Shown here one piece after another: positions 39,911 to 49,715 of a stretch of 64,000 bases of DNA. Each line of letters opens with the position of its first letter. Position 1 is the first letter of the stretch. A model generated the notes under the pieces. It saw only the letters and a program-made list of their open reading frames with translations. It did no database searches and was not told where the DNA came from. The DNA is from Phormidium ambiguum IAM M-71. GTDB taxonomy: Bacteria > Cyanobacteriota > Cyanobacteriia > Cyanobacteriales > Aerosakkonemataceae. The DNA lies in NCBI RefSeq assembly GCF_001904725.1, contig NZ_MRCE01000023.1, positions 1 to 64,000 of the forward strand. The letters run 5' to 3'. Made by a program: the position numbers and the translations under genes.

Positions 39911-40963
39911 CTATTTTGCTTTGGAGTGATGATTCTCAAACGACTCATAGTATTTTTCAGGGTCGTACAAGTGACAGACATCAGTAATCTCTTTCATTAA
40001 TGACCAAGAAAAACGATATTCTCGGACATACTCTCCCCAGTTTTCCTTGATACTGCGATGCGCTAAACGCAAGTTATAGGAAGGGATAGCAGTGCAAATG
40101 TGGTGAGGAATGTGAACGTTAATGTCGTGACAGAGAAATTCTACCCAACGTGGATAATCGCAATGAACGCTTCCTGCTAACTGCGCCATTGCTTCATTCC
40201 ATTCGGGTTCGTGTTTAAAAGGAATGTCTGGGTAAGTATGGTGTACCAAGGTGAAGGTGCTCATCCAGAAATGGTAGACCATCCAAGGCATTAACCAAAA
40301 TTTGACAAAACCCCAAATTCCAGTAGTAGCAATTAAAGTGGGAAATGCGATCGCCGCAAACCCTAAAACCAACAATACCGAAAATCTTACCTGTTCCCGC
40401 TTTTTACCTTCAAATTGCTGCCAATTAAAGTGTAAAACTGCCCAATGCGCGATCGATCCTACCCACCAAAGACGACCGCGTATTCCTTGATAACCCCATT
40501 TTTTCAATTTATCTAAACTATCGTAATACTCGGTTTTAAAAGGTTGCCAAGCATTATCCTCATCCATCTTATTTGTATGGGCGTGGTGGTGATTGTGGAG
40601 AAGTCGCCAACTATGGAAAGGATAAATTAAAGGCAACATAATAGCATGACCCAACAGATCGTTCACCCAACGACGATTAGCAAAAGAACGATGCCCACAG
40701 TCATGACCAATAACAAAAAAACCAGTTAATGCCGTCCCCGTAAAAATCCAGGCCAACGGTAACAAAAACCAAGGAGAAAATGCAATGCTGGCATAACCTA
40801 ATCCCACCAGCAACACATTAATTACCACCGAAGTCCAAGCTTTCCGGCGATTTTTTTGGAAAACTTCTTTTGGCAAAGTCCGCAAAATATCTCTAATACG
40901 GAAATTCGGGGAATCTTCCAGGGTAGTTCCTGAATCTTGGGGTTTTACGAATGATAGAGTCAT
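39911..40963 (-). CDS. desA: acyl-lipid desaturase, DesA (delta-12) type
   Basis: 350 aa membrane di-iron enzyme. Three His boxes are visible: HDCGHRSF, HNHHHAHTN and NVHIPHH, with about four membrane segments. It introduces a double bond in membrane glycerolipid acyl chains, using ferredoxin; delta-12 (omega-6) specificity is inferred from the box sequences. It has a clear terminator. Expression of such genes often rises in the cold, but nothing in the upstream region proves that here. Confidence 0.9.
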   Translation of the reverse strand: MTLSFVKPQDSGTTLEDSPNFRIRDILRTLPKEVFQKNRRKAWTSVVINVLLVGLGYASIAFSPWFLLPLAWIFTGTALTGFFVIGHDCGHRSFANRRWVNDLLGHAIMLPLIYPFHSWRLLHNHHHAHTNKMDEDNAWQPFKTEYYDSLDKLKKWGYQGIRGRLWWVGSIAHWAVLHFNWQQFEGKKREQVRFSVLLVLGFAAIAFPTLIATTGIWGFVKFWLMPWMVYHFWMSTFTLVHHTYPDIPFKHEPEWNEAMAQLAGSVHCDYPRWVEFLCHDINVHIPHHICTAIPSYNLRLAHRSIKENWGEYVREYRFSWSLMKEITDVCHLYDPEKYYESFENHHSKAK

Positions 40964-41285
40964 GAATTATTTAACTTAAACTTCCTGCGTAACCGTACAC
41001 TGCATAGCACAATAGGCACAAAAAAAATAGCCTACTAGGAATAAATCATTAACAGGCAATATTGTGGAATATGTTCCTTTTTTGCTAAATTTCATTAGTA
41101 ATCAGGCTGAAGAACAGCACTGAATTTTCGGTAGAAAAACAGATCTGTTCGTAGCAAAACTTTCCTTTTTATACCATAATGTGAACTTGCTGACTACCCA
41201 TGCAAATCTAGCCTGAGCTTAAGTCAAAGCCAGGATACCAATTTTATGAACCGCAGCGGAATGATAGTTTTAATCTCTACTATCC
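40964..41285. other. spacer without recognised genes
   Basis: 322 bases upstream of desA and downstream of a small minus-strand gene. It must hold the desA promoter and a possible cold-responsive leader. No tRNA, repeat, terminator or open frame was recognised. Confidence 0.5.
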
Positions 41286-41534
41286 TTAAATATTCTGACT
41301 GCTGATTTCGGTATCTTCTGTTGAACGTTGTTGCTTGAGATTTTGTAGCTGTTGCAACAAAGTTTCCACTTCCACTTGCAGATTTAAAAGCTTGAGTTGT
41401 TGATCTGCCTGATACACCGACTTCATCTTTTCCATCATGCGGACTTGATTAGTTAACACTTCGGAAATATTACTCGCTTCTTGAACAGCGATCGCAGGAC
41501 GTTGAATAGTTGATGCAGATAAACCAGTTGCCAT
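41286..41534 (-). CDS. small coiled-coil hypothetical protein, 82 aa
   Basis: Begins MATGLSASTIQRPAIAVQEA and becomes a helical, Leu/Gln-rich coiled coil (LLNLQVEVETLLQQLQNLKQ) with a polar tail. No family was recognised. The regular heptad pattern and clean ATG suggest a real gene. Stands alone. Confidence 0.65.
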   Translation of the reverse strand: MATGLSASTIQRPAIAVQEASNISEVLTNQVRMMEKMKSVYQADQQLKLLNLQVEVETLLQQLQNLKQQRSTEDTEISSQNI

Positions 41535-41878
41535 TTTTTTTCTTAGTTATATTTGCTTACTCACACCATCTTGTAAATTCTAACCTGTAACGTTAAGCAA
41601 AGTTAAGTTTTTTAAATATTAAATTTTCCTTAAGCCGGGAAAGGCAGAAGGGCAGAAGGCAGAAGGCAGAAGGGAAGAAAGGCAGAGGGCAGAAGGGCAG
41701 AAGGCAGAAGGGAAGAAAGGCAGAAGTAAAAAATTCACATTGTCCCCCTTTCCCCCTTTCCCCCTTTTCCCTTTTTTCCCTTGCTTTCCCACCTCCCCAT
41801 CTCCCCCAATCCCCTTTGACCAATAATGGAACCTGACAAGGTAAACTGAGGGTATATTTCGGAGTTTTTGTTATATCT
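41535..41878. other. spacer dominated by STRR repeats
   Basis: 344 bases between the coiled-coil gene and thrC. From 41638 to 41729 it is a mixed array of GGCAGAAG, GGCAGAAGG and GGAAGAAA units. From about 41740 to 41815 it is C-rich (CCCCCTTT and CCCACCTCCCC units). Open frames here are artefacts. Confidence 0.8.
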
Positions 41879-42970
41879 GTGACTGCTAGTCTTTCCCTTG
41901 CTGACTCTAAACTAAAAAGCTGGCCTGGTCTTATCGAAGCCTATCGTCCTTATTTGCCAGTGACTTCCGACACGCCTGTAGTGACTTTGTTGGAAGGCAA
42001 CACACCGTTAATTCCGGTTCCGGCGATCGCTTCTCAGATCGGCAGACAAGTCCGGGTGTTCGTCAAATATGACGGACTGAATCCCACAGGAAGTTTTAAA
42101 GACCGAGGCATGACTTTGGCGATTTCTAAAGCTAAAGAAGCTGGTGCCAAAGCCGTTATTTGTGCGAGTACTGGTAACACATCAGCCGCTGCTGCTGCTT
42201 ATGCGCGACGGGGCGGAATGCGAGCTTTTGTTTTAATTCCCGATGGTTATGTAGCATTGGGCAAATTAGCTCAAGCTTTACTTTATGGCGCAGAAGTGCT
42301 GGCAATTAAAGGTAACTTTGACGATGCACTGAAAATTGTCCGGGATATGGCGGAAAGCTATCCGGTAACTTTGGTTAACTCTGTCAACCCTTATCGGTTA
42401 GAAGGGCAGAAGACAGGCGCTTTTGAAGTAGTTGATGCTTTAGGTAATGCGCCAGATTGGTTGTGTATTCCCGTTGGTAACGCGGGTAATATCACTGCAT
42501 ATTGGATGGGCTTTTGTCAATACCATCAAGAAGGAAAATGCGATCGCCTACCGCAAATGATGGGATTTCAAGCAGCCGGAGCCGCACCCATTGTTACAGG
42601 TAAACCAGTCGCTCATCCCGATACCATAGCCACAGCCATTCGCATTGGCAACCCAGCGAGTTGGGAAAAAGCGATCGCAGCACAACAAGCAAGCCAAGGC
42701 GCATTTCACGCCGTCACCGACGAAGAAATTCTGGCAGCTTATCGCTTACTAGCTTCCGAAGAAGGGATTTTCTGCGAACCCGCTAGTGCTGCTTCCGTTG
42801 CCGGAATGCTCAAAGTTAAAGATCAAATTCCCAACGGTGCCACAGTAGTTTGTGTCCTCACAGGGAACGGACTAAAAGACCCAGATACAGCAATTAAACA
42901 CTGTGAAAACCAATTTAAGAACGGGGTGGAGCCGGTCTTGTCGGCGGTAGCTGAAGTGATGGGCTTTTAG
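41879..42970 (+). CDS. thrC: threonine synthase
   Basis: 363 aa with a GTG start. PLP enzyme turning O-phosphohomoserine into threonine. LEGNTPLIP, the PLP lysine in [24 protein letters not shown], and [14 protein letters not shown] as the phosphate loop. Short bacterial type, without the N-terminal SAM-regulated extension of plants. Its last 56 bases overlap the 3' end of a minus-strand gene. Confidence 0.95.
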   Translation: MTASLSLADSKLKSWPGLIEAYRPYLPVTSDTPVVTLLEGNTPLIPVPAIASQIGRQVRVFVKYDGLNPTGSFKDRGMTLAISKAKEAGAKAVICASTGNTSAAAAAYARRGGMRAFVLIPDGYVALGKLAQALLYGAEVLAIKGNFDDALKIVRDMAESYPVTLVNSVNPYRLEGQKTGAFEVVDALGNAPDWLCIPVGNAGNITAYWMGFCQYHQEGKCDRLPQMMGFQAAGAAPIVTGKPVAHPDTIATAIRIGNPASWEKAIAAQQASQGAFHAVTDEEILAAYRLLASEEGIFCEPASAASVAGMLKVKDQIPNGATVVCVLTGNGLKDPDTAIKHCENQFKNGVEPVLSAVAEVMGF

Positions 42971-43514
42971 TTTGAATTGGTAATTGTATAGGTTGTTTAG
43001 TTGATTCTGGCAACTTTAGAGGTTCTGGTTGCTTCTCCTCACTCTTAAGTTTTGGTGTAGTTTCCCCAGTGTCACCACCAGAATGTTTAGTGAGGAGATC
43101 TACCATATCGCTCAAAGCAGTGGTCAGGCTTTGGCGAGTATTGGCATGGTTTTCTTGTTCGATTTTTAAGGCTTTGGTTAGTTGTTCGCGTTCGATCGCC
43201 ACTTTAATCAGTTTTTCCTGCAACTCCGCTACAGTTTGCAGTTGTTCTACCTCTTGAGAAATAGCCGCTACATCAAGATTTTCATCTGTTTTCAGGGTAA
43301 TACCAGCCTTTAGTTGCTGGATTTCTGCCTTCAGTGTCTCTATCATTTCCTGTGATAGCTTAGCTTCTGCACGGCGTTGCTCAGCTTCCCGGTTGTAAAG
43401 CTCACTCCATTTGGTAGCAGTTTCCAAAGCCGCATCTCGATCGCGCAATGCTTCTGCTAACTGTTCCCGCAAAGCCTGAATTTCTCCAATCCACTGACTA
43501 ACATCATGACTCAT
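42915..43514 (-). CDS. coiled-coil hypothetical protein, 199 aa
   Basis: Almost wholly helical: repeated Glu/Gln/Ala/Leu heptads from about residue 10 to 140, then a Pro-rich low-complexity tail ([26 protein letters not shown]). No family was recognised. The last 18 codons are antisense to the end of thrC, an unusual convergent coding overlap. The coiled-coil portion looks real; the tail could be an overrun. Confidence 0.7.
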   Translation of the reverse strand: MSHDVSQWIGEIQALREQLAEALRDRDAALETATKWSELYNREAEQRRAEAKLSQEMIETLKAEIQQLKAGITLKTDENLDVAAISQEVEQLQTVAELQEKLIKVAIEREQLTKALKIEQENHANTRQSLTTALSDMVDLLTKHSGGDTGETTPKLKSEEKQPEPLKLPESTKQPIQLPIQTKSPSLQLPPTRPAPPRS

Positions 43515-43731
43515 ATCTTTATTTCTTACTTATTAACAGCTGCTCATATAAAGAGAAAATGCCGATCCATACTCATCCAACTTTAATATCCCCTTTCGCA
43601 TTGAGTATATAATCGCGGTTGAAACCGCCAAATCTTCTCAGAGGCTTTTAAAGTAGATTTGGTATTAGGTTTAAATATACTGGATTTTGCCAAACTAAAA
43701 CTTATAAAATTTAACCTTTTCTTATTTTTCA

Positions 43732-44223
43732 ATGGCTATGATTACAAAATCTCAACGTACAGCATCCACCCTAAAACGCCTACGGAGGATTAGTTATGTA
43801 TTAGATAATGCCATTCCCATTCCCGGAACAAAATTTCGTTTTGGTATCGATCCAATTTTAGGATTTATTCCAGGCGGAGGCGATACAGTTTCTGCTTTCT
43901 TCGCTGCTTACATCGTTTGGGAAGCAGCAACATTAGGATTACCAAAACCAATTTTAATGCGAATGTTTTCCAATATTCTCTATGATACTTTTGCCGGAAG
44001 CATCCCAGTAGCCGGAGACTTGTTTGATTTTGCTTGGAAAGCTAACGCCAGAAATGTCGCTTTGTTAGAAGAGTACTTAAAATCACCTGAATCTAATGAA
44101 AAACCAGATAAATGGTTTTTGTTTTTATTGTTAATTGGTTTGATTTTGTTTGTGGCAGTTGTTGGTACTATTAGCGTTTTAATAATTACCTTCTTTTTCA
44201 ACTTAATTACAGGTAACAGATAA
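43732..44223 (+). CDS. DUF4112 family membrane protein
   Basis: 163 aa. DUF4112 hallmarks: LDNAIPIPGTKFRFGIDPILGFIPGGGDTVSAF and FAGSIPVAGDLFDFAWKAN. A C-terminal membrane helix is clear (FLFLLLIGLILFVAVVGTIS). Function unknown. It lies 32 bases before a hydrolase gene on the same strand, probably co-transcribed. Confidence 0.88.
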   Translation: MAMITKSQRTASTLKRLRRISYVLDNAIPIPGTKFRFGIDPILGFIPGGGDTVSAFFAAYIVWEAATLGLPKPILMRMFSNILYDTFAGSIPVAGDLFDFAWKANARNVALLEEYLKSPESNEKPDKWFLFLLLIGLILFVAVVGTISVLIITFFFNLITGNR

Positions 44224-44255
44224 CCTGAATACTTCAATAGTGGGGAGTGAATCAA

Positions 44256-45197
44256 ATGCAAGATTGGTGGTCAACAACATTTCCAAAAGGTCGGCAAACT
44301 ATTACCATTACCGACGCTAACGGTTATCCTGTAAAAATTGCTTATGGCGAAAAGGGTAAAGGTAAACCGCTATTTTTAGTACATGGGATTGGCAGTTGGA
44401 GTTATGGGTGGCGACACAACATCGATCGACTTTCCCAACACTTCCGCGTCATTTGTTTCGATGCCAAGGGGCATGGTTTCTCAGATAAACCATTGTACGC
44501 CGAACAAGTAGGACATCAAATAATTGAAATTAAAAGAGTTATCGAAACTTTAGCTGATGAACCTGCCATAGTTGTAGCCATTTCTTTAGGCGCATTAGTA
44601 ACATTAGGTGCCGCAAGTTCATATCCCGAATTATTTGCCAGTTTAATAGTAATTAATGTGCCAATCTTCCCCACCAGATTACCGAATCGGGCTATGAGAT
44701 TATTATCTTATTTACCGATGGATTTAGTACAAACTGTAGATAATTTAAAACTTGCCAAAGCCTTTGCACCAATGGTGCGGCGACTCATCGAAATTGAACG
44801 ACACGAAGTAGTAGTTAATCCAGAATCAATTACTTCGGAAGATATTTATTGGATTTCTTACCCTTATACTAACTTTACCAACGCTATTACCAAATATGCC
44901 GAAGAATTGCGAAATTCCGCTAAAGAAATTGAACGTTTACTGAATAAAGAGCCAAACATTATCAGTAAAATTCAAGAAAACTTACCAAAAATTAATTGTC
45001 CAACTTTAATTTTGTGGGGAGAACAAGACCAATGGTTTGAGGTAAGTAATGGAAAAAAATTACAACTCCGTTTGCCTGGTTCTCAATTAAAGATATTACC
45101 AGATTGTGGACACGACCCTTCTGCAAGTTGTCCAGAAATTGTCAATGAAGCAATTTTAGAGTTCTTACGGGATACTAATTTTGTTAGTGTAAATTAA
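44256..45197 (+). CDS. alpha/beta-fold hydrolase
   Basis: 313 aa. Oxyanion region LVHGIGSWSYGWR, FDAKGHGFS, and nucleophile elbow AISLGA, in which the usual G-x-S-x-G begins with Ala. Asp in LWGEQDQWF and His in DCGHDPSA. GGGGAG at 44242-44247 is 8 bases before the ATG at 44256; a GTG at 44247 is a less likely start. Substrate unknown. Confidence 0.87.
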   Translation: MQDWWSTTFPKGRQTITITDANGYPVKIAYGEKGKGKPLFLVHGIGSWSYGWRHNIDRLSQHFRVICFDAKGHGFSDKPLYAEQVGHQIIEIKRVIETLADEPAIVVAISLGALVTLGAASSYPELFASLIVINVPIFPTRLPNRAMRLLSYLPMDLVQTVDNLKLAKAFAPMVRRLIEIERHEVVVNPESITSEDIYWISYPYTNFTNAITKYAEELRNSAKEIERLLNKEPNIISKIQENLPKINCPTLILWGEQDQWFEVSNGKKLQLRLPGSQLKILPDCGHDPSASCPEIVNEAILEFLRDTNFVSVN

Positions 45198-45238
45198 TGG
45201 TTGAATCTCTTGTTTACCAATAAAGGTATCAGCAATTT

Positions 45239-46939
45239 TCAATTAGTTAAAGGTAAGATAACTGTGAAAGTTGAGCCGATTCCGATTTCACTTTGGAAAA
45301 ATATTTGACCTTTTAATAATTCCACATATTTTTTGACAATAGCTAAACCGAGTCCAGAACCTGTAATATTATTCACGTTACTTCCCCGATAAAATGGATC
45401 GAATAAGTGCGATCGATCTTCGTGTGGAATCCCAATACCTCGATCGATTACTTGAAAAATTGCTTGTTCTTTTTCAAGAGAAAGCAATAATTTAACAGTA
45501 CTATCTTGGGGAGAATATTTTAACGCATTAGATAATAAATTAGAGAGGACATAGCGCAACCACTGTTCATCAAAATGAAACAATGAATCTTGTTTTCCTT
45601 GACAGGTAAAATTGAGTTCATGAGCGCGATCGTCAGAAATTTGTAATTCTTCTAATAATTGTTGACAAAAATAGGCTAAATTCACAGGTGTAAGATTAGC
45701 TTGAACTTTTCCTGGCTCAGTTCTTCCGATAACTAAAAGATCTTCGATTAATCTAATCATTTGTTGAGCCGAGATTTGAATTTGTTCTAAAAACTTATTT
45801 CTTCTTGCTTCTGACAGTATACGATCGTTCATTTGAATAGCTTGAGCCGACATAATAATCGCACTTAGTGGATTGCGGAATTCATGAAAAACCATCGATA
45901 TAAACTGGGATTTTAGATGATTAAGTTCCTGTTCTTTTTCTAAAGCACGAGATACTTCTTCTGTGTGTTCTTTTAGTTGTTGATTAGCTTGAACTAATTC
46001 AGTTGTTTGATGTTTTACTACTTCCTGCAATGTTTCCACAACATTATATAGTTCCATCGGATCGAGCGATCGCAAAATACTACTTTGAGTCACAATACCT
46101 AAAAGTTCACCTACTTTACCAACCACTACTAAACGACGCACTAATCGTTTTTGCATCTCCTGATGCGCTAACCACAAAGAATCTTCTGGATGAAGACAAA
46201 ATAATGGTTGACTCATCACAGATTCTGCTAATATTCCCGCTAAATTTAAACCCAAAATTTGCATTTGTACAATGTCTCTTTCCGTCACTATTCCCAAAGG
46301 AAGAAAATGTTCATCATTTATTGGTGAAGTAATGACAATTGAACTCACTTGATGTTGATTCATTAATTGAGCTAAATTCAAAACTGAAGTATTAGCCGCC
46401 GCATGAATTACTTTTTTGGACATCACATCGCCCACTCGACGAATCGCCAGTAAAGTGCTCGGTTGTAAAAGACGACGAATAGTTCCTGGTGTAACAACAC
46501 CGACTAATTTTCCCCAGTTGTCTACAATTGGTAAATGTCTAATTTGATGTTTATTTAATAAATTTAAAGCAACAAAAACATCTGTAAAATTAGATAAAGA
46601 CAAAGTAACAATTTCTGGGGTCATAATTGCAGAAACCGTTACATCAAAATTTTGCCCTGTTGCCACTAATTTTACTATGTCCCTTTCTGTAACTATGCCT
46701 TGAATATAATTATTTTCCGCTACTAAAACACAACAATTGACTTCATCTTCAGCTAAATTAGAAGACAGAGAAGCATCAATTAAACTAGAATTTTGGCTAT
46801 TGATTTTTATTTGAGGATCTAAAACACAGTTTCTACCTCTAACTTGATTCATCAAAGACAGCATTTCCAGCAATGATGTATTAGGGGATACTATTAATGG
46901 ATGGCAGTCAATGGCTTGTTCTGGGTTGGGGAAGTGCAT
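45239..46939 (-). CDS. CBS-domain sensor histidine kinase
   Basis: 566 aa. Two CBS pairs (about residues 1-180 and 185-310), then a coiled linker, a HisKA domain with phospho-His in FHEFRNPLSAII, and a HATPase_c domain with DEQWLRYVLSNLLSNALKYSP, DRGIGIP and GSGLGLAIVKKY. No membrane segment, so cytosolic. CBS pairs usually bind adenine nucleotides, so it may sense energy charge (inference). No response regulator lies beside it. Confidence 0.92.
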   Translation of the reverse strand: MHFPNPEQAIDCHPLIVSPNTSLLEMLSLMNQVRGRNCVLDPQIKINSQNSSLIDASLSSNLAEDEVNCCVLVAENNYIQGIVTERDIVKLVATGQNFDVTVSAIMTPEIVTLSLSNFTDVFVALNLLNKHQIRHLPIVDNWGKLVGVVTPGTIRRLLQPSTLLAIRRVGDVMSKKVIHAAANTSVLNLAQLMNQHQVSSIVITSPINDEHFLPLGIVTERDIVQMQILGLNLAGILAESVMSQPLFCLHPEDSLWLAHQEMQKRLVRRLVVVGKVGELLGIVTQSSILRSLDPMELYNVVETLQEVVKHQTTELVQANQQLKEHTEEVSRALEKEQELNHLKSQFISMVFHEFRNPLSAIIMSAQAIQMNDRILSEARRNKFLEQIQISAQQMIRLIEDLLVIGRTEPGKVQANLTPVNLAYFCQQLLEELQISDDRAHELNFTCQGKQDSLFHFDEQWLRYVLSNLLSNALKYSPQDSTVKLLLSLEKEQAIFQVIDRGIGIPHEDRSHLFDPFYRGSNVNNITGSGLGLAIVKKYVELLKGQIFFQSEIGIGSTFTVILPLTN

Positions 46940-47305
46940 ATATGAAGAGAATAACTGAGCAGACGAGTCATGTATACTAGAGTAACTAAATTTACTTACT
47001 AAATATTTAAAGAATTGCTGATTTTTTTACGAATAACGCCAAGTACTAGTTTGTGGGTTTTGGTCGGTATTGGTAATGCTTAATCCGAGCAATTTTTTGG
47101 CTCCGACTATCTTACGTAACTAGCATAATACTTAGTAAAATTTCTAGGTACTTTGTTCTTGGCCAGTGCTTTAACACTACAAAGTACCTTTTGAAGATGA
47201 TTTTTTGGTAAGTTCTCACAAAATAGAAAGATCTTCGGTAGCTCGCTGCATCTCTTAAGAGATCGTGCAATAATGATCCTTCTGTGACCTAACGATCGCG
47301 CTTCC
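46940..47305. other. divergent spacer with an orphan terminator-like hairpin
   Basis: 366 bases between two divergent genes. It holds one strong hairpin (47146-47193) and two promoter regions that could not be placed. No open frame looks coding. Confidence 0.55.
47146..47193 (+). terminator. orphan hairpin with T-run
   Basis: AGGTACTTTGT (47146-47156) pairs with ACAAAGTACCT (47179-47189). An inner AGTG/CACT stem adds four pairs, and TTTT follows. No plus-strand gene ends upstream of it, so it may close a small RNA or be a leader element of the 47306 gene. Confidence 0.5.
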
Positions 47306-48334
47306 ATGCCTGAATATCCTCTGTCCCAAGAAGACCTCGCATCTGCCTTAGAAGGTATCAGCGATATCAACTTTCAACTCCCCGATCCTGAAGACGAACA
47401 AATTCCCGATCATGAATTTCAAGAACAGTTAGATACTGCTTGGCAAGTTTGCGATCGCTTCGATCTGCTAACCGAAATTTGGCGAGGACGCATTTTAAGG
47501 GCGATCCGTGACAGAGAAAAAAAACGCGGCGAAGGCAGAGGTAGCGGCTTTTTAAATTGGCTAAAAGAACGAGAAATTAGCAAAAGTCAGGCATATTCCT
47601 TAATTGAACTGGCTAATAGTGCCGATACCCTCCTAGAAGAAGGAAAACTAGATCCAAATGCGATCAGAAATTTTAGTAAACGTGCTTTTGTAGAAACAGC
47701 AAAGTCTTCTCCAGAAGTACAACAAATGGTGACAGAAGCAGCCCAAAAAGGCGATCGCATCACTCGCCGCGAAGTCCGTCAATTAACCGATGAATGGACA
47801 GCAATGAGTTCCGAACTCGTCCCCGAAGAAGTAAAAGCCAAAGTTGCCGATCATACCCTTCCTTCTCGCTACCTGACACCTTTGGTAAAAGAATTAGGTA
47901 AATTACCCGAATCTCATGTTAGTTTCCTGCAAGAAGAAGTTGCCGAAGAACCAACAGTAGATAAAGTAAAACAGATAACTTCTGATGCGCGGAATTTAGC
48001 CAAATATCTTGATGCCGCTGCTCAAGTTCAAGCAATTAATCAATCATCAATCGATGTAGAATTAGCATTAGAAGATGCCTTACGAGTTGGTTGTTTAAAT
48101 ACCGCTTCTGACTTAGTAAAACAAGCAGCACAACTAGAACAAACGATCGCCAAATTTTTCACAACTTGGAAACGTTTAGGCAGTTTAGCCGATCGACTTT
48201 ACGTAGACACAGGCGCGAGTACACCACATTTGCGATCGCTCCTCTCCTGCATCGAACGTCTCTCCGGTGAAGTCATCGAAGTCCCCTTAGATGACGAAGG
48301 GCAACAAATTGTTCGCCTCAGAATTCTCAGTTAG
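47306..48334 (+). CDS. putative DNA-binding protein, helix-turn-helix-like
   Basis: 342 aa, no membrane segment. The part around residues 60-110 (IRDREKKRGEGRGSGFLNWLKER, then ISKSQAYSLIELANSADTL) resembles the HTH core of ParB/plasmid-type DNA-binding proteins. The rest is helical. No certain family. It appears single-copy here, with no ParA next to it. Followed by a large STRR array. Confidence 0.7.
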   Translation: MPEYPLSQEDLASALEGISDINFQLPDPEDEQIPDHEFQEQLDTAWQVCDRFDLLTEIWRGRILRAIRDREKKRGEGRGSGFLNWLKEREISKSQAYSLIELANSADTLLEEGKLDPNAIRNFSKRAFVETAKSSPEVQQMVTEAAQKGDRITRREVRQLTDEWTAMSSELVPEEVKAKVADHTLPSRYLTPLVKELGKLPESHVSFLQEEVAEEPTVDKVKQITSDARNLAKYLDAAAQVQAINQSSIDVELALEDALRVGCLNTASDLVKQAAQLEQTIAKFFTTWKRLGSLADRLYVDTGASTPHLRSLLSCIERLSGEVIEVPLDDEGQQIVRLRILS

Positions 48335-48335
48335 G

Positions 48336-48510
48336 CAGAAGAGGTAGGGAGCAGGGGAGCAGGGGAGCAGAGGGGCAGGGGAGCAGGGGAGACAAGGAGA
48401 ATTTTATCTTTCTTCCCTTCTGCCTTTCTTTCCTTCTGCCTTTCTTTCCTTCTGCCTTCTGCCTTCTGCCTTCTGCCTTTCTTCCCTCTGCCTGCTGCCT
48501 TTCTTCCCAG
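48336..48510. repeat. STRR and G-rich octamer arrays
   Basis: GGGGAGCA octamers (48352-48392) are followed by many CCTTCTG and CCTTTCTT units to about 48508. It fills the convergent gap between the putative DNA-binding protein and the ABC permease. Confidence 0.85.
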
Positions 48511-48513
48511 TCC

Positions 48514-49365
48514 CTAATTCTTAATTCCCGTAGTAGCAATACCCCGAATAAATTGCTTTTGTCCTACTAAGAAAAGTAATACAACTGGCACAGTAGCAAT
48601 TACCACAGCAGCCATTAACAAAGGCCAATTATTCGTAAATTGTTCTTGAAACTCTGCCAAAGCCAACTGTATTGTTCTTAACTCAGGTCGAGTCGTAAAA
48701 ACCAAAGGTTTAAACAAATCATTCCACTCACCTATAAAAGTGAACAAAAACAAAGTTACCAAAGCAGGACGCGACAAAGGAATCATCAAATTCCAGAGAA
48801 TTTGTAGCCGATTTGCACCATCCAAAGCAGCAGCTTCTTCCAATTCTATAGGTACAGTTTGAAAATATTGCCGCATTAAAAAAATCCCAAAACCGCTAGC
48901 AGCAGTTGGTAAAATTAACGCCCAATAAGTATTAATTAAATGTCCCCATTTCAGCACCAAAAAAATAGGAATTACTAATAATTGAAAAGGAATTACCAAA
49001 GTAGCCAAAATAATTATTAGCAAAGCTTGGCGACCACGAAATCGCAATCTAGCCAAAGCATAACCTGCCAAAGCTGATGTCACAACCTGAAATGCCGTTA
49101 CTGCCAAAGCCACCAAAGTAGAATTAGCAAACGCCAGCAAAAAATTGCCTCGCCGCCACGCTTCCTGGTAATTCTCAAAAGTTAGTTTAGCTGGCAAGCC
49201 ACTACTAGGAATCGCCCCTGGAAGAGCAAAGGAAGTCAAAAAAACCACCAGCAAGGGTAGTAAGACCAGGAAAGCACCAAAAACCAGCAAAACTGGGTTT
49301 AACCATGCCAGAATAGGGATCGGGAAATTCGGTGTAGTAGTCGGCTGAGATTCAGGTTGATTCAT
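48514..49365 (-). CDS. carbohydrate ABC transporter permease, MalG-like
   Basis: 283 aa with six membrane segments. The EAA loop EEAAALDGANRLQILWNLMIPLSRPAL is the site that contacts the ATPase. It forms the channel of a sugar or polyol importer with a second permease (MalF type), a binding protein and an ATPase. None of those is in the window, so the substrate is open; orphan permeases of this type are common in cyanobacteria. Confidence 0.9.
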   Translation of the reverse strand: MNQPESQPTTTPNFPIPILAWLNPVLLVFGAFLVLLPLLVVFLTSFALPGAIPSSGLPAKLTFENYQEAWRRGNFLLAFANSTLVALAVTAFQVVTSALAGYALARLRFRGRQALLIIILATLVIPFQLLVIPIFLVLKWGHLINTYWALILPTAASGFGIFLMRQYFQTVPIELEEAAALDGANRLQILWNLMIPLSRPALVTLFLFTFIGEWNDLFKPLVFTTRPELRTIQLALAEFQEQFTNNWPLLMAAVVIATVPVVLLFLVGQKQFIRGIATTGIKN

Positions 49366-49715
49366 AAGTAAAGTCAGTATAGAAACATTTTTTAGGTATC
49401 GATTTTCTGAACATTGAGCAAATAACTGAATAGTTGCCTACAATAACAGACTAGGTATTAACTACAGCGATCGTACCCAGGCTAGATATCAGTTTGGCAG
49501 ATTGCAGTTAATGATAAAGTAAGTCGAATCATGACTTGGCGAGAAAAATCAGTGATTTCTGGTGATTCTGGTAAATTGTATCTAATAATGCAGGGTAGCT
49601 TTTATCGCCCTAAATCTCAGCCTCTTGTCGATTTCGGTTCGCGTAGCGTGCGCGTAGCGCATATCGACCAATATCTACCATATCTACCAATTAAAGTCGA
49701 GGAGACAAGTTACTT
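49366..49715 (+). other. ado upstream region
   Basis: 350 bases between the ABC permease and ado. It includes a short GC-rich repeat GCGTAGCGTGCGCGTAGCGC (49641-49660) in the presumed leader, and AGGAGA at 49698-49703, 12 bases before the ado ATG. An open frame through the leader (49531-49746) has repeat-like content and is not believed. No clear -10/-35 pair was identified. Confidence 0.5.

Noticed and set aside
41593-41823. 76-codon minus-strand open frame
   Set aside because: It is composed of STRR heptamers and translates to LLPFCPLPFF-type low complexity.
48327-48539. 70-codon minus-strand open frame
   Set aside because: It lies in the GGGGAGCA and CCTTCTG repeat arrays; the product is repeats of KAEGRRQ.
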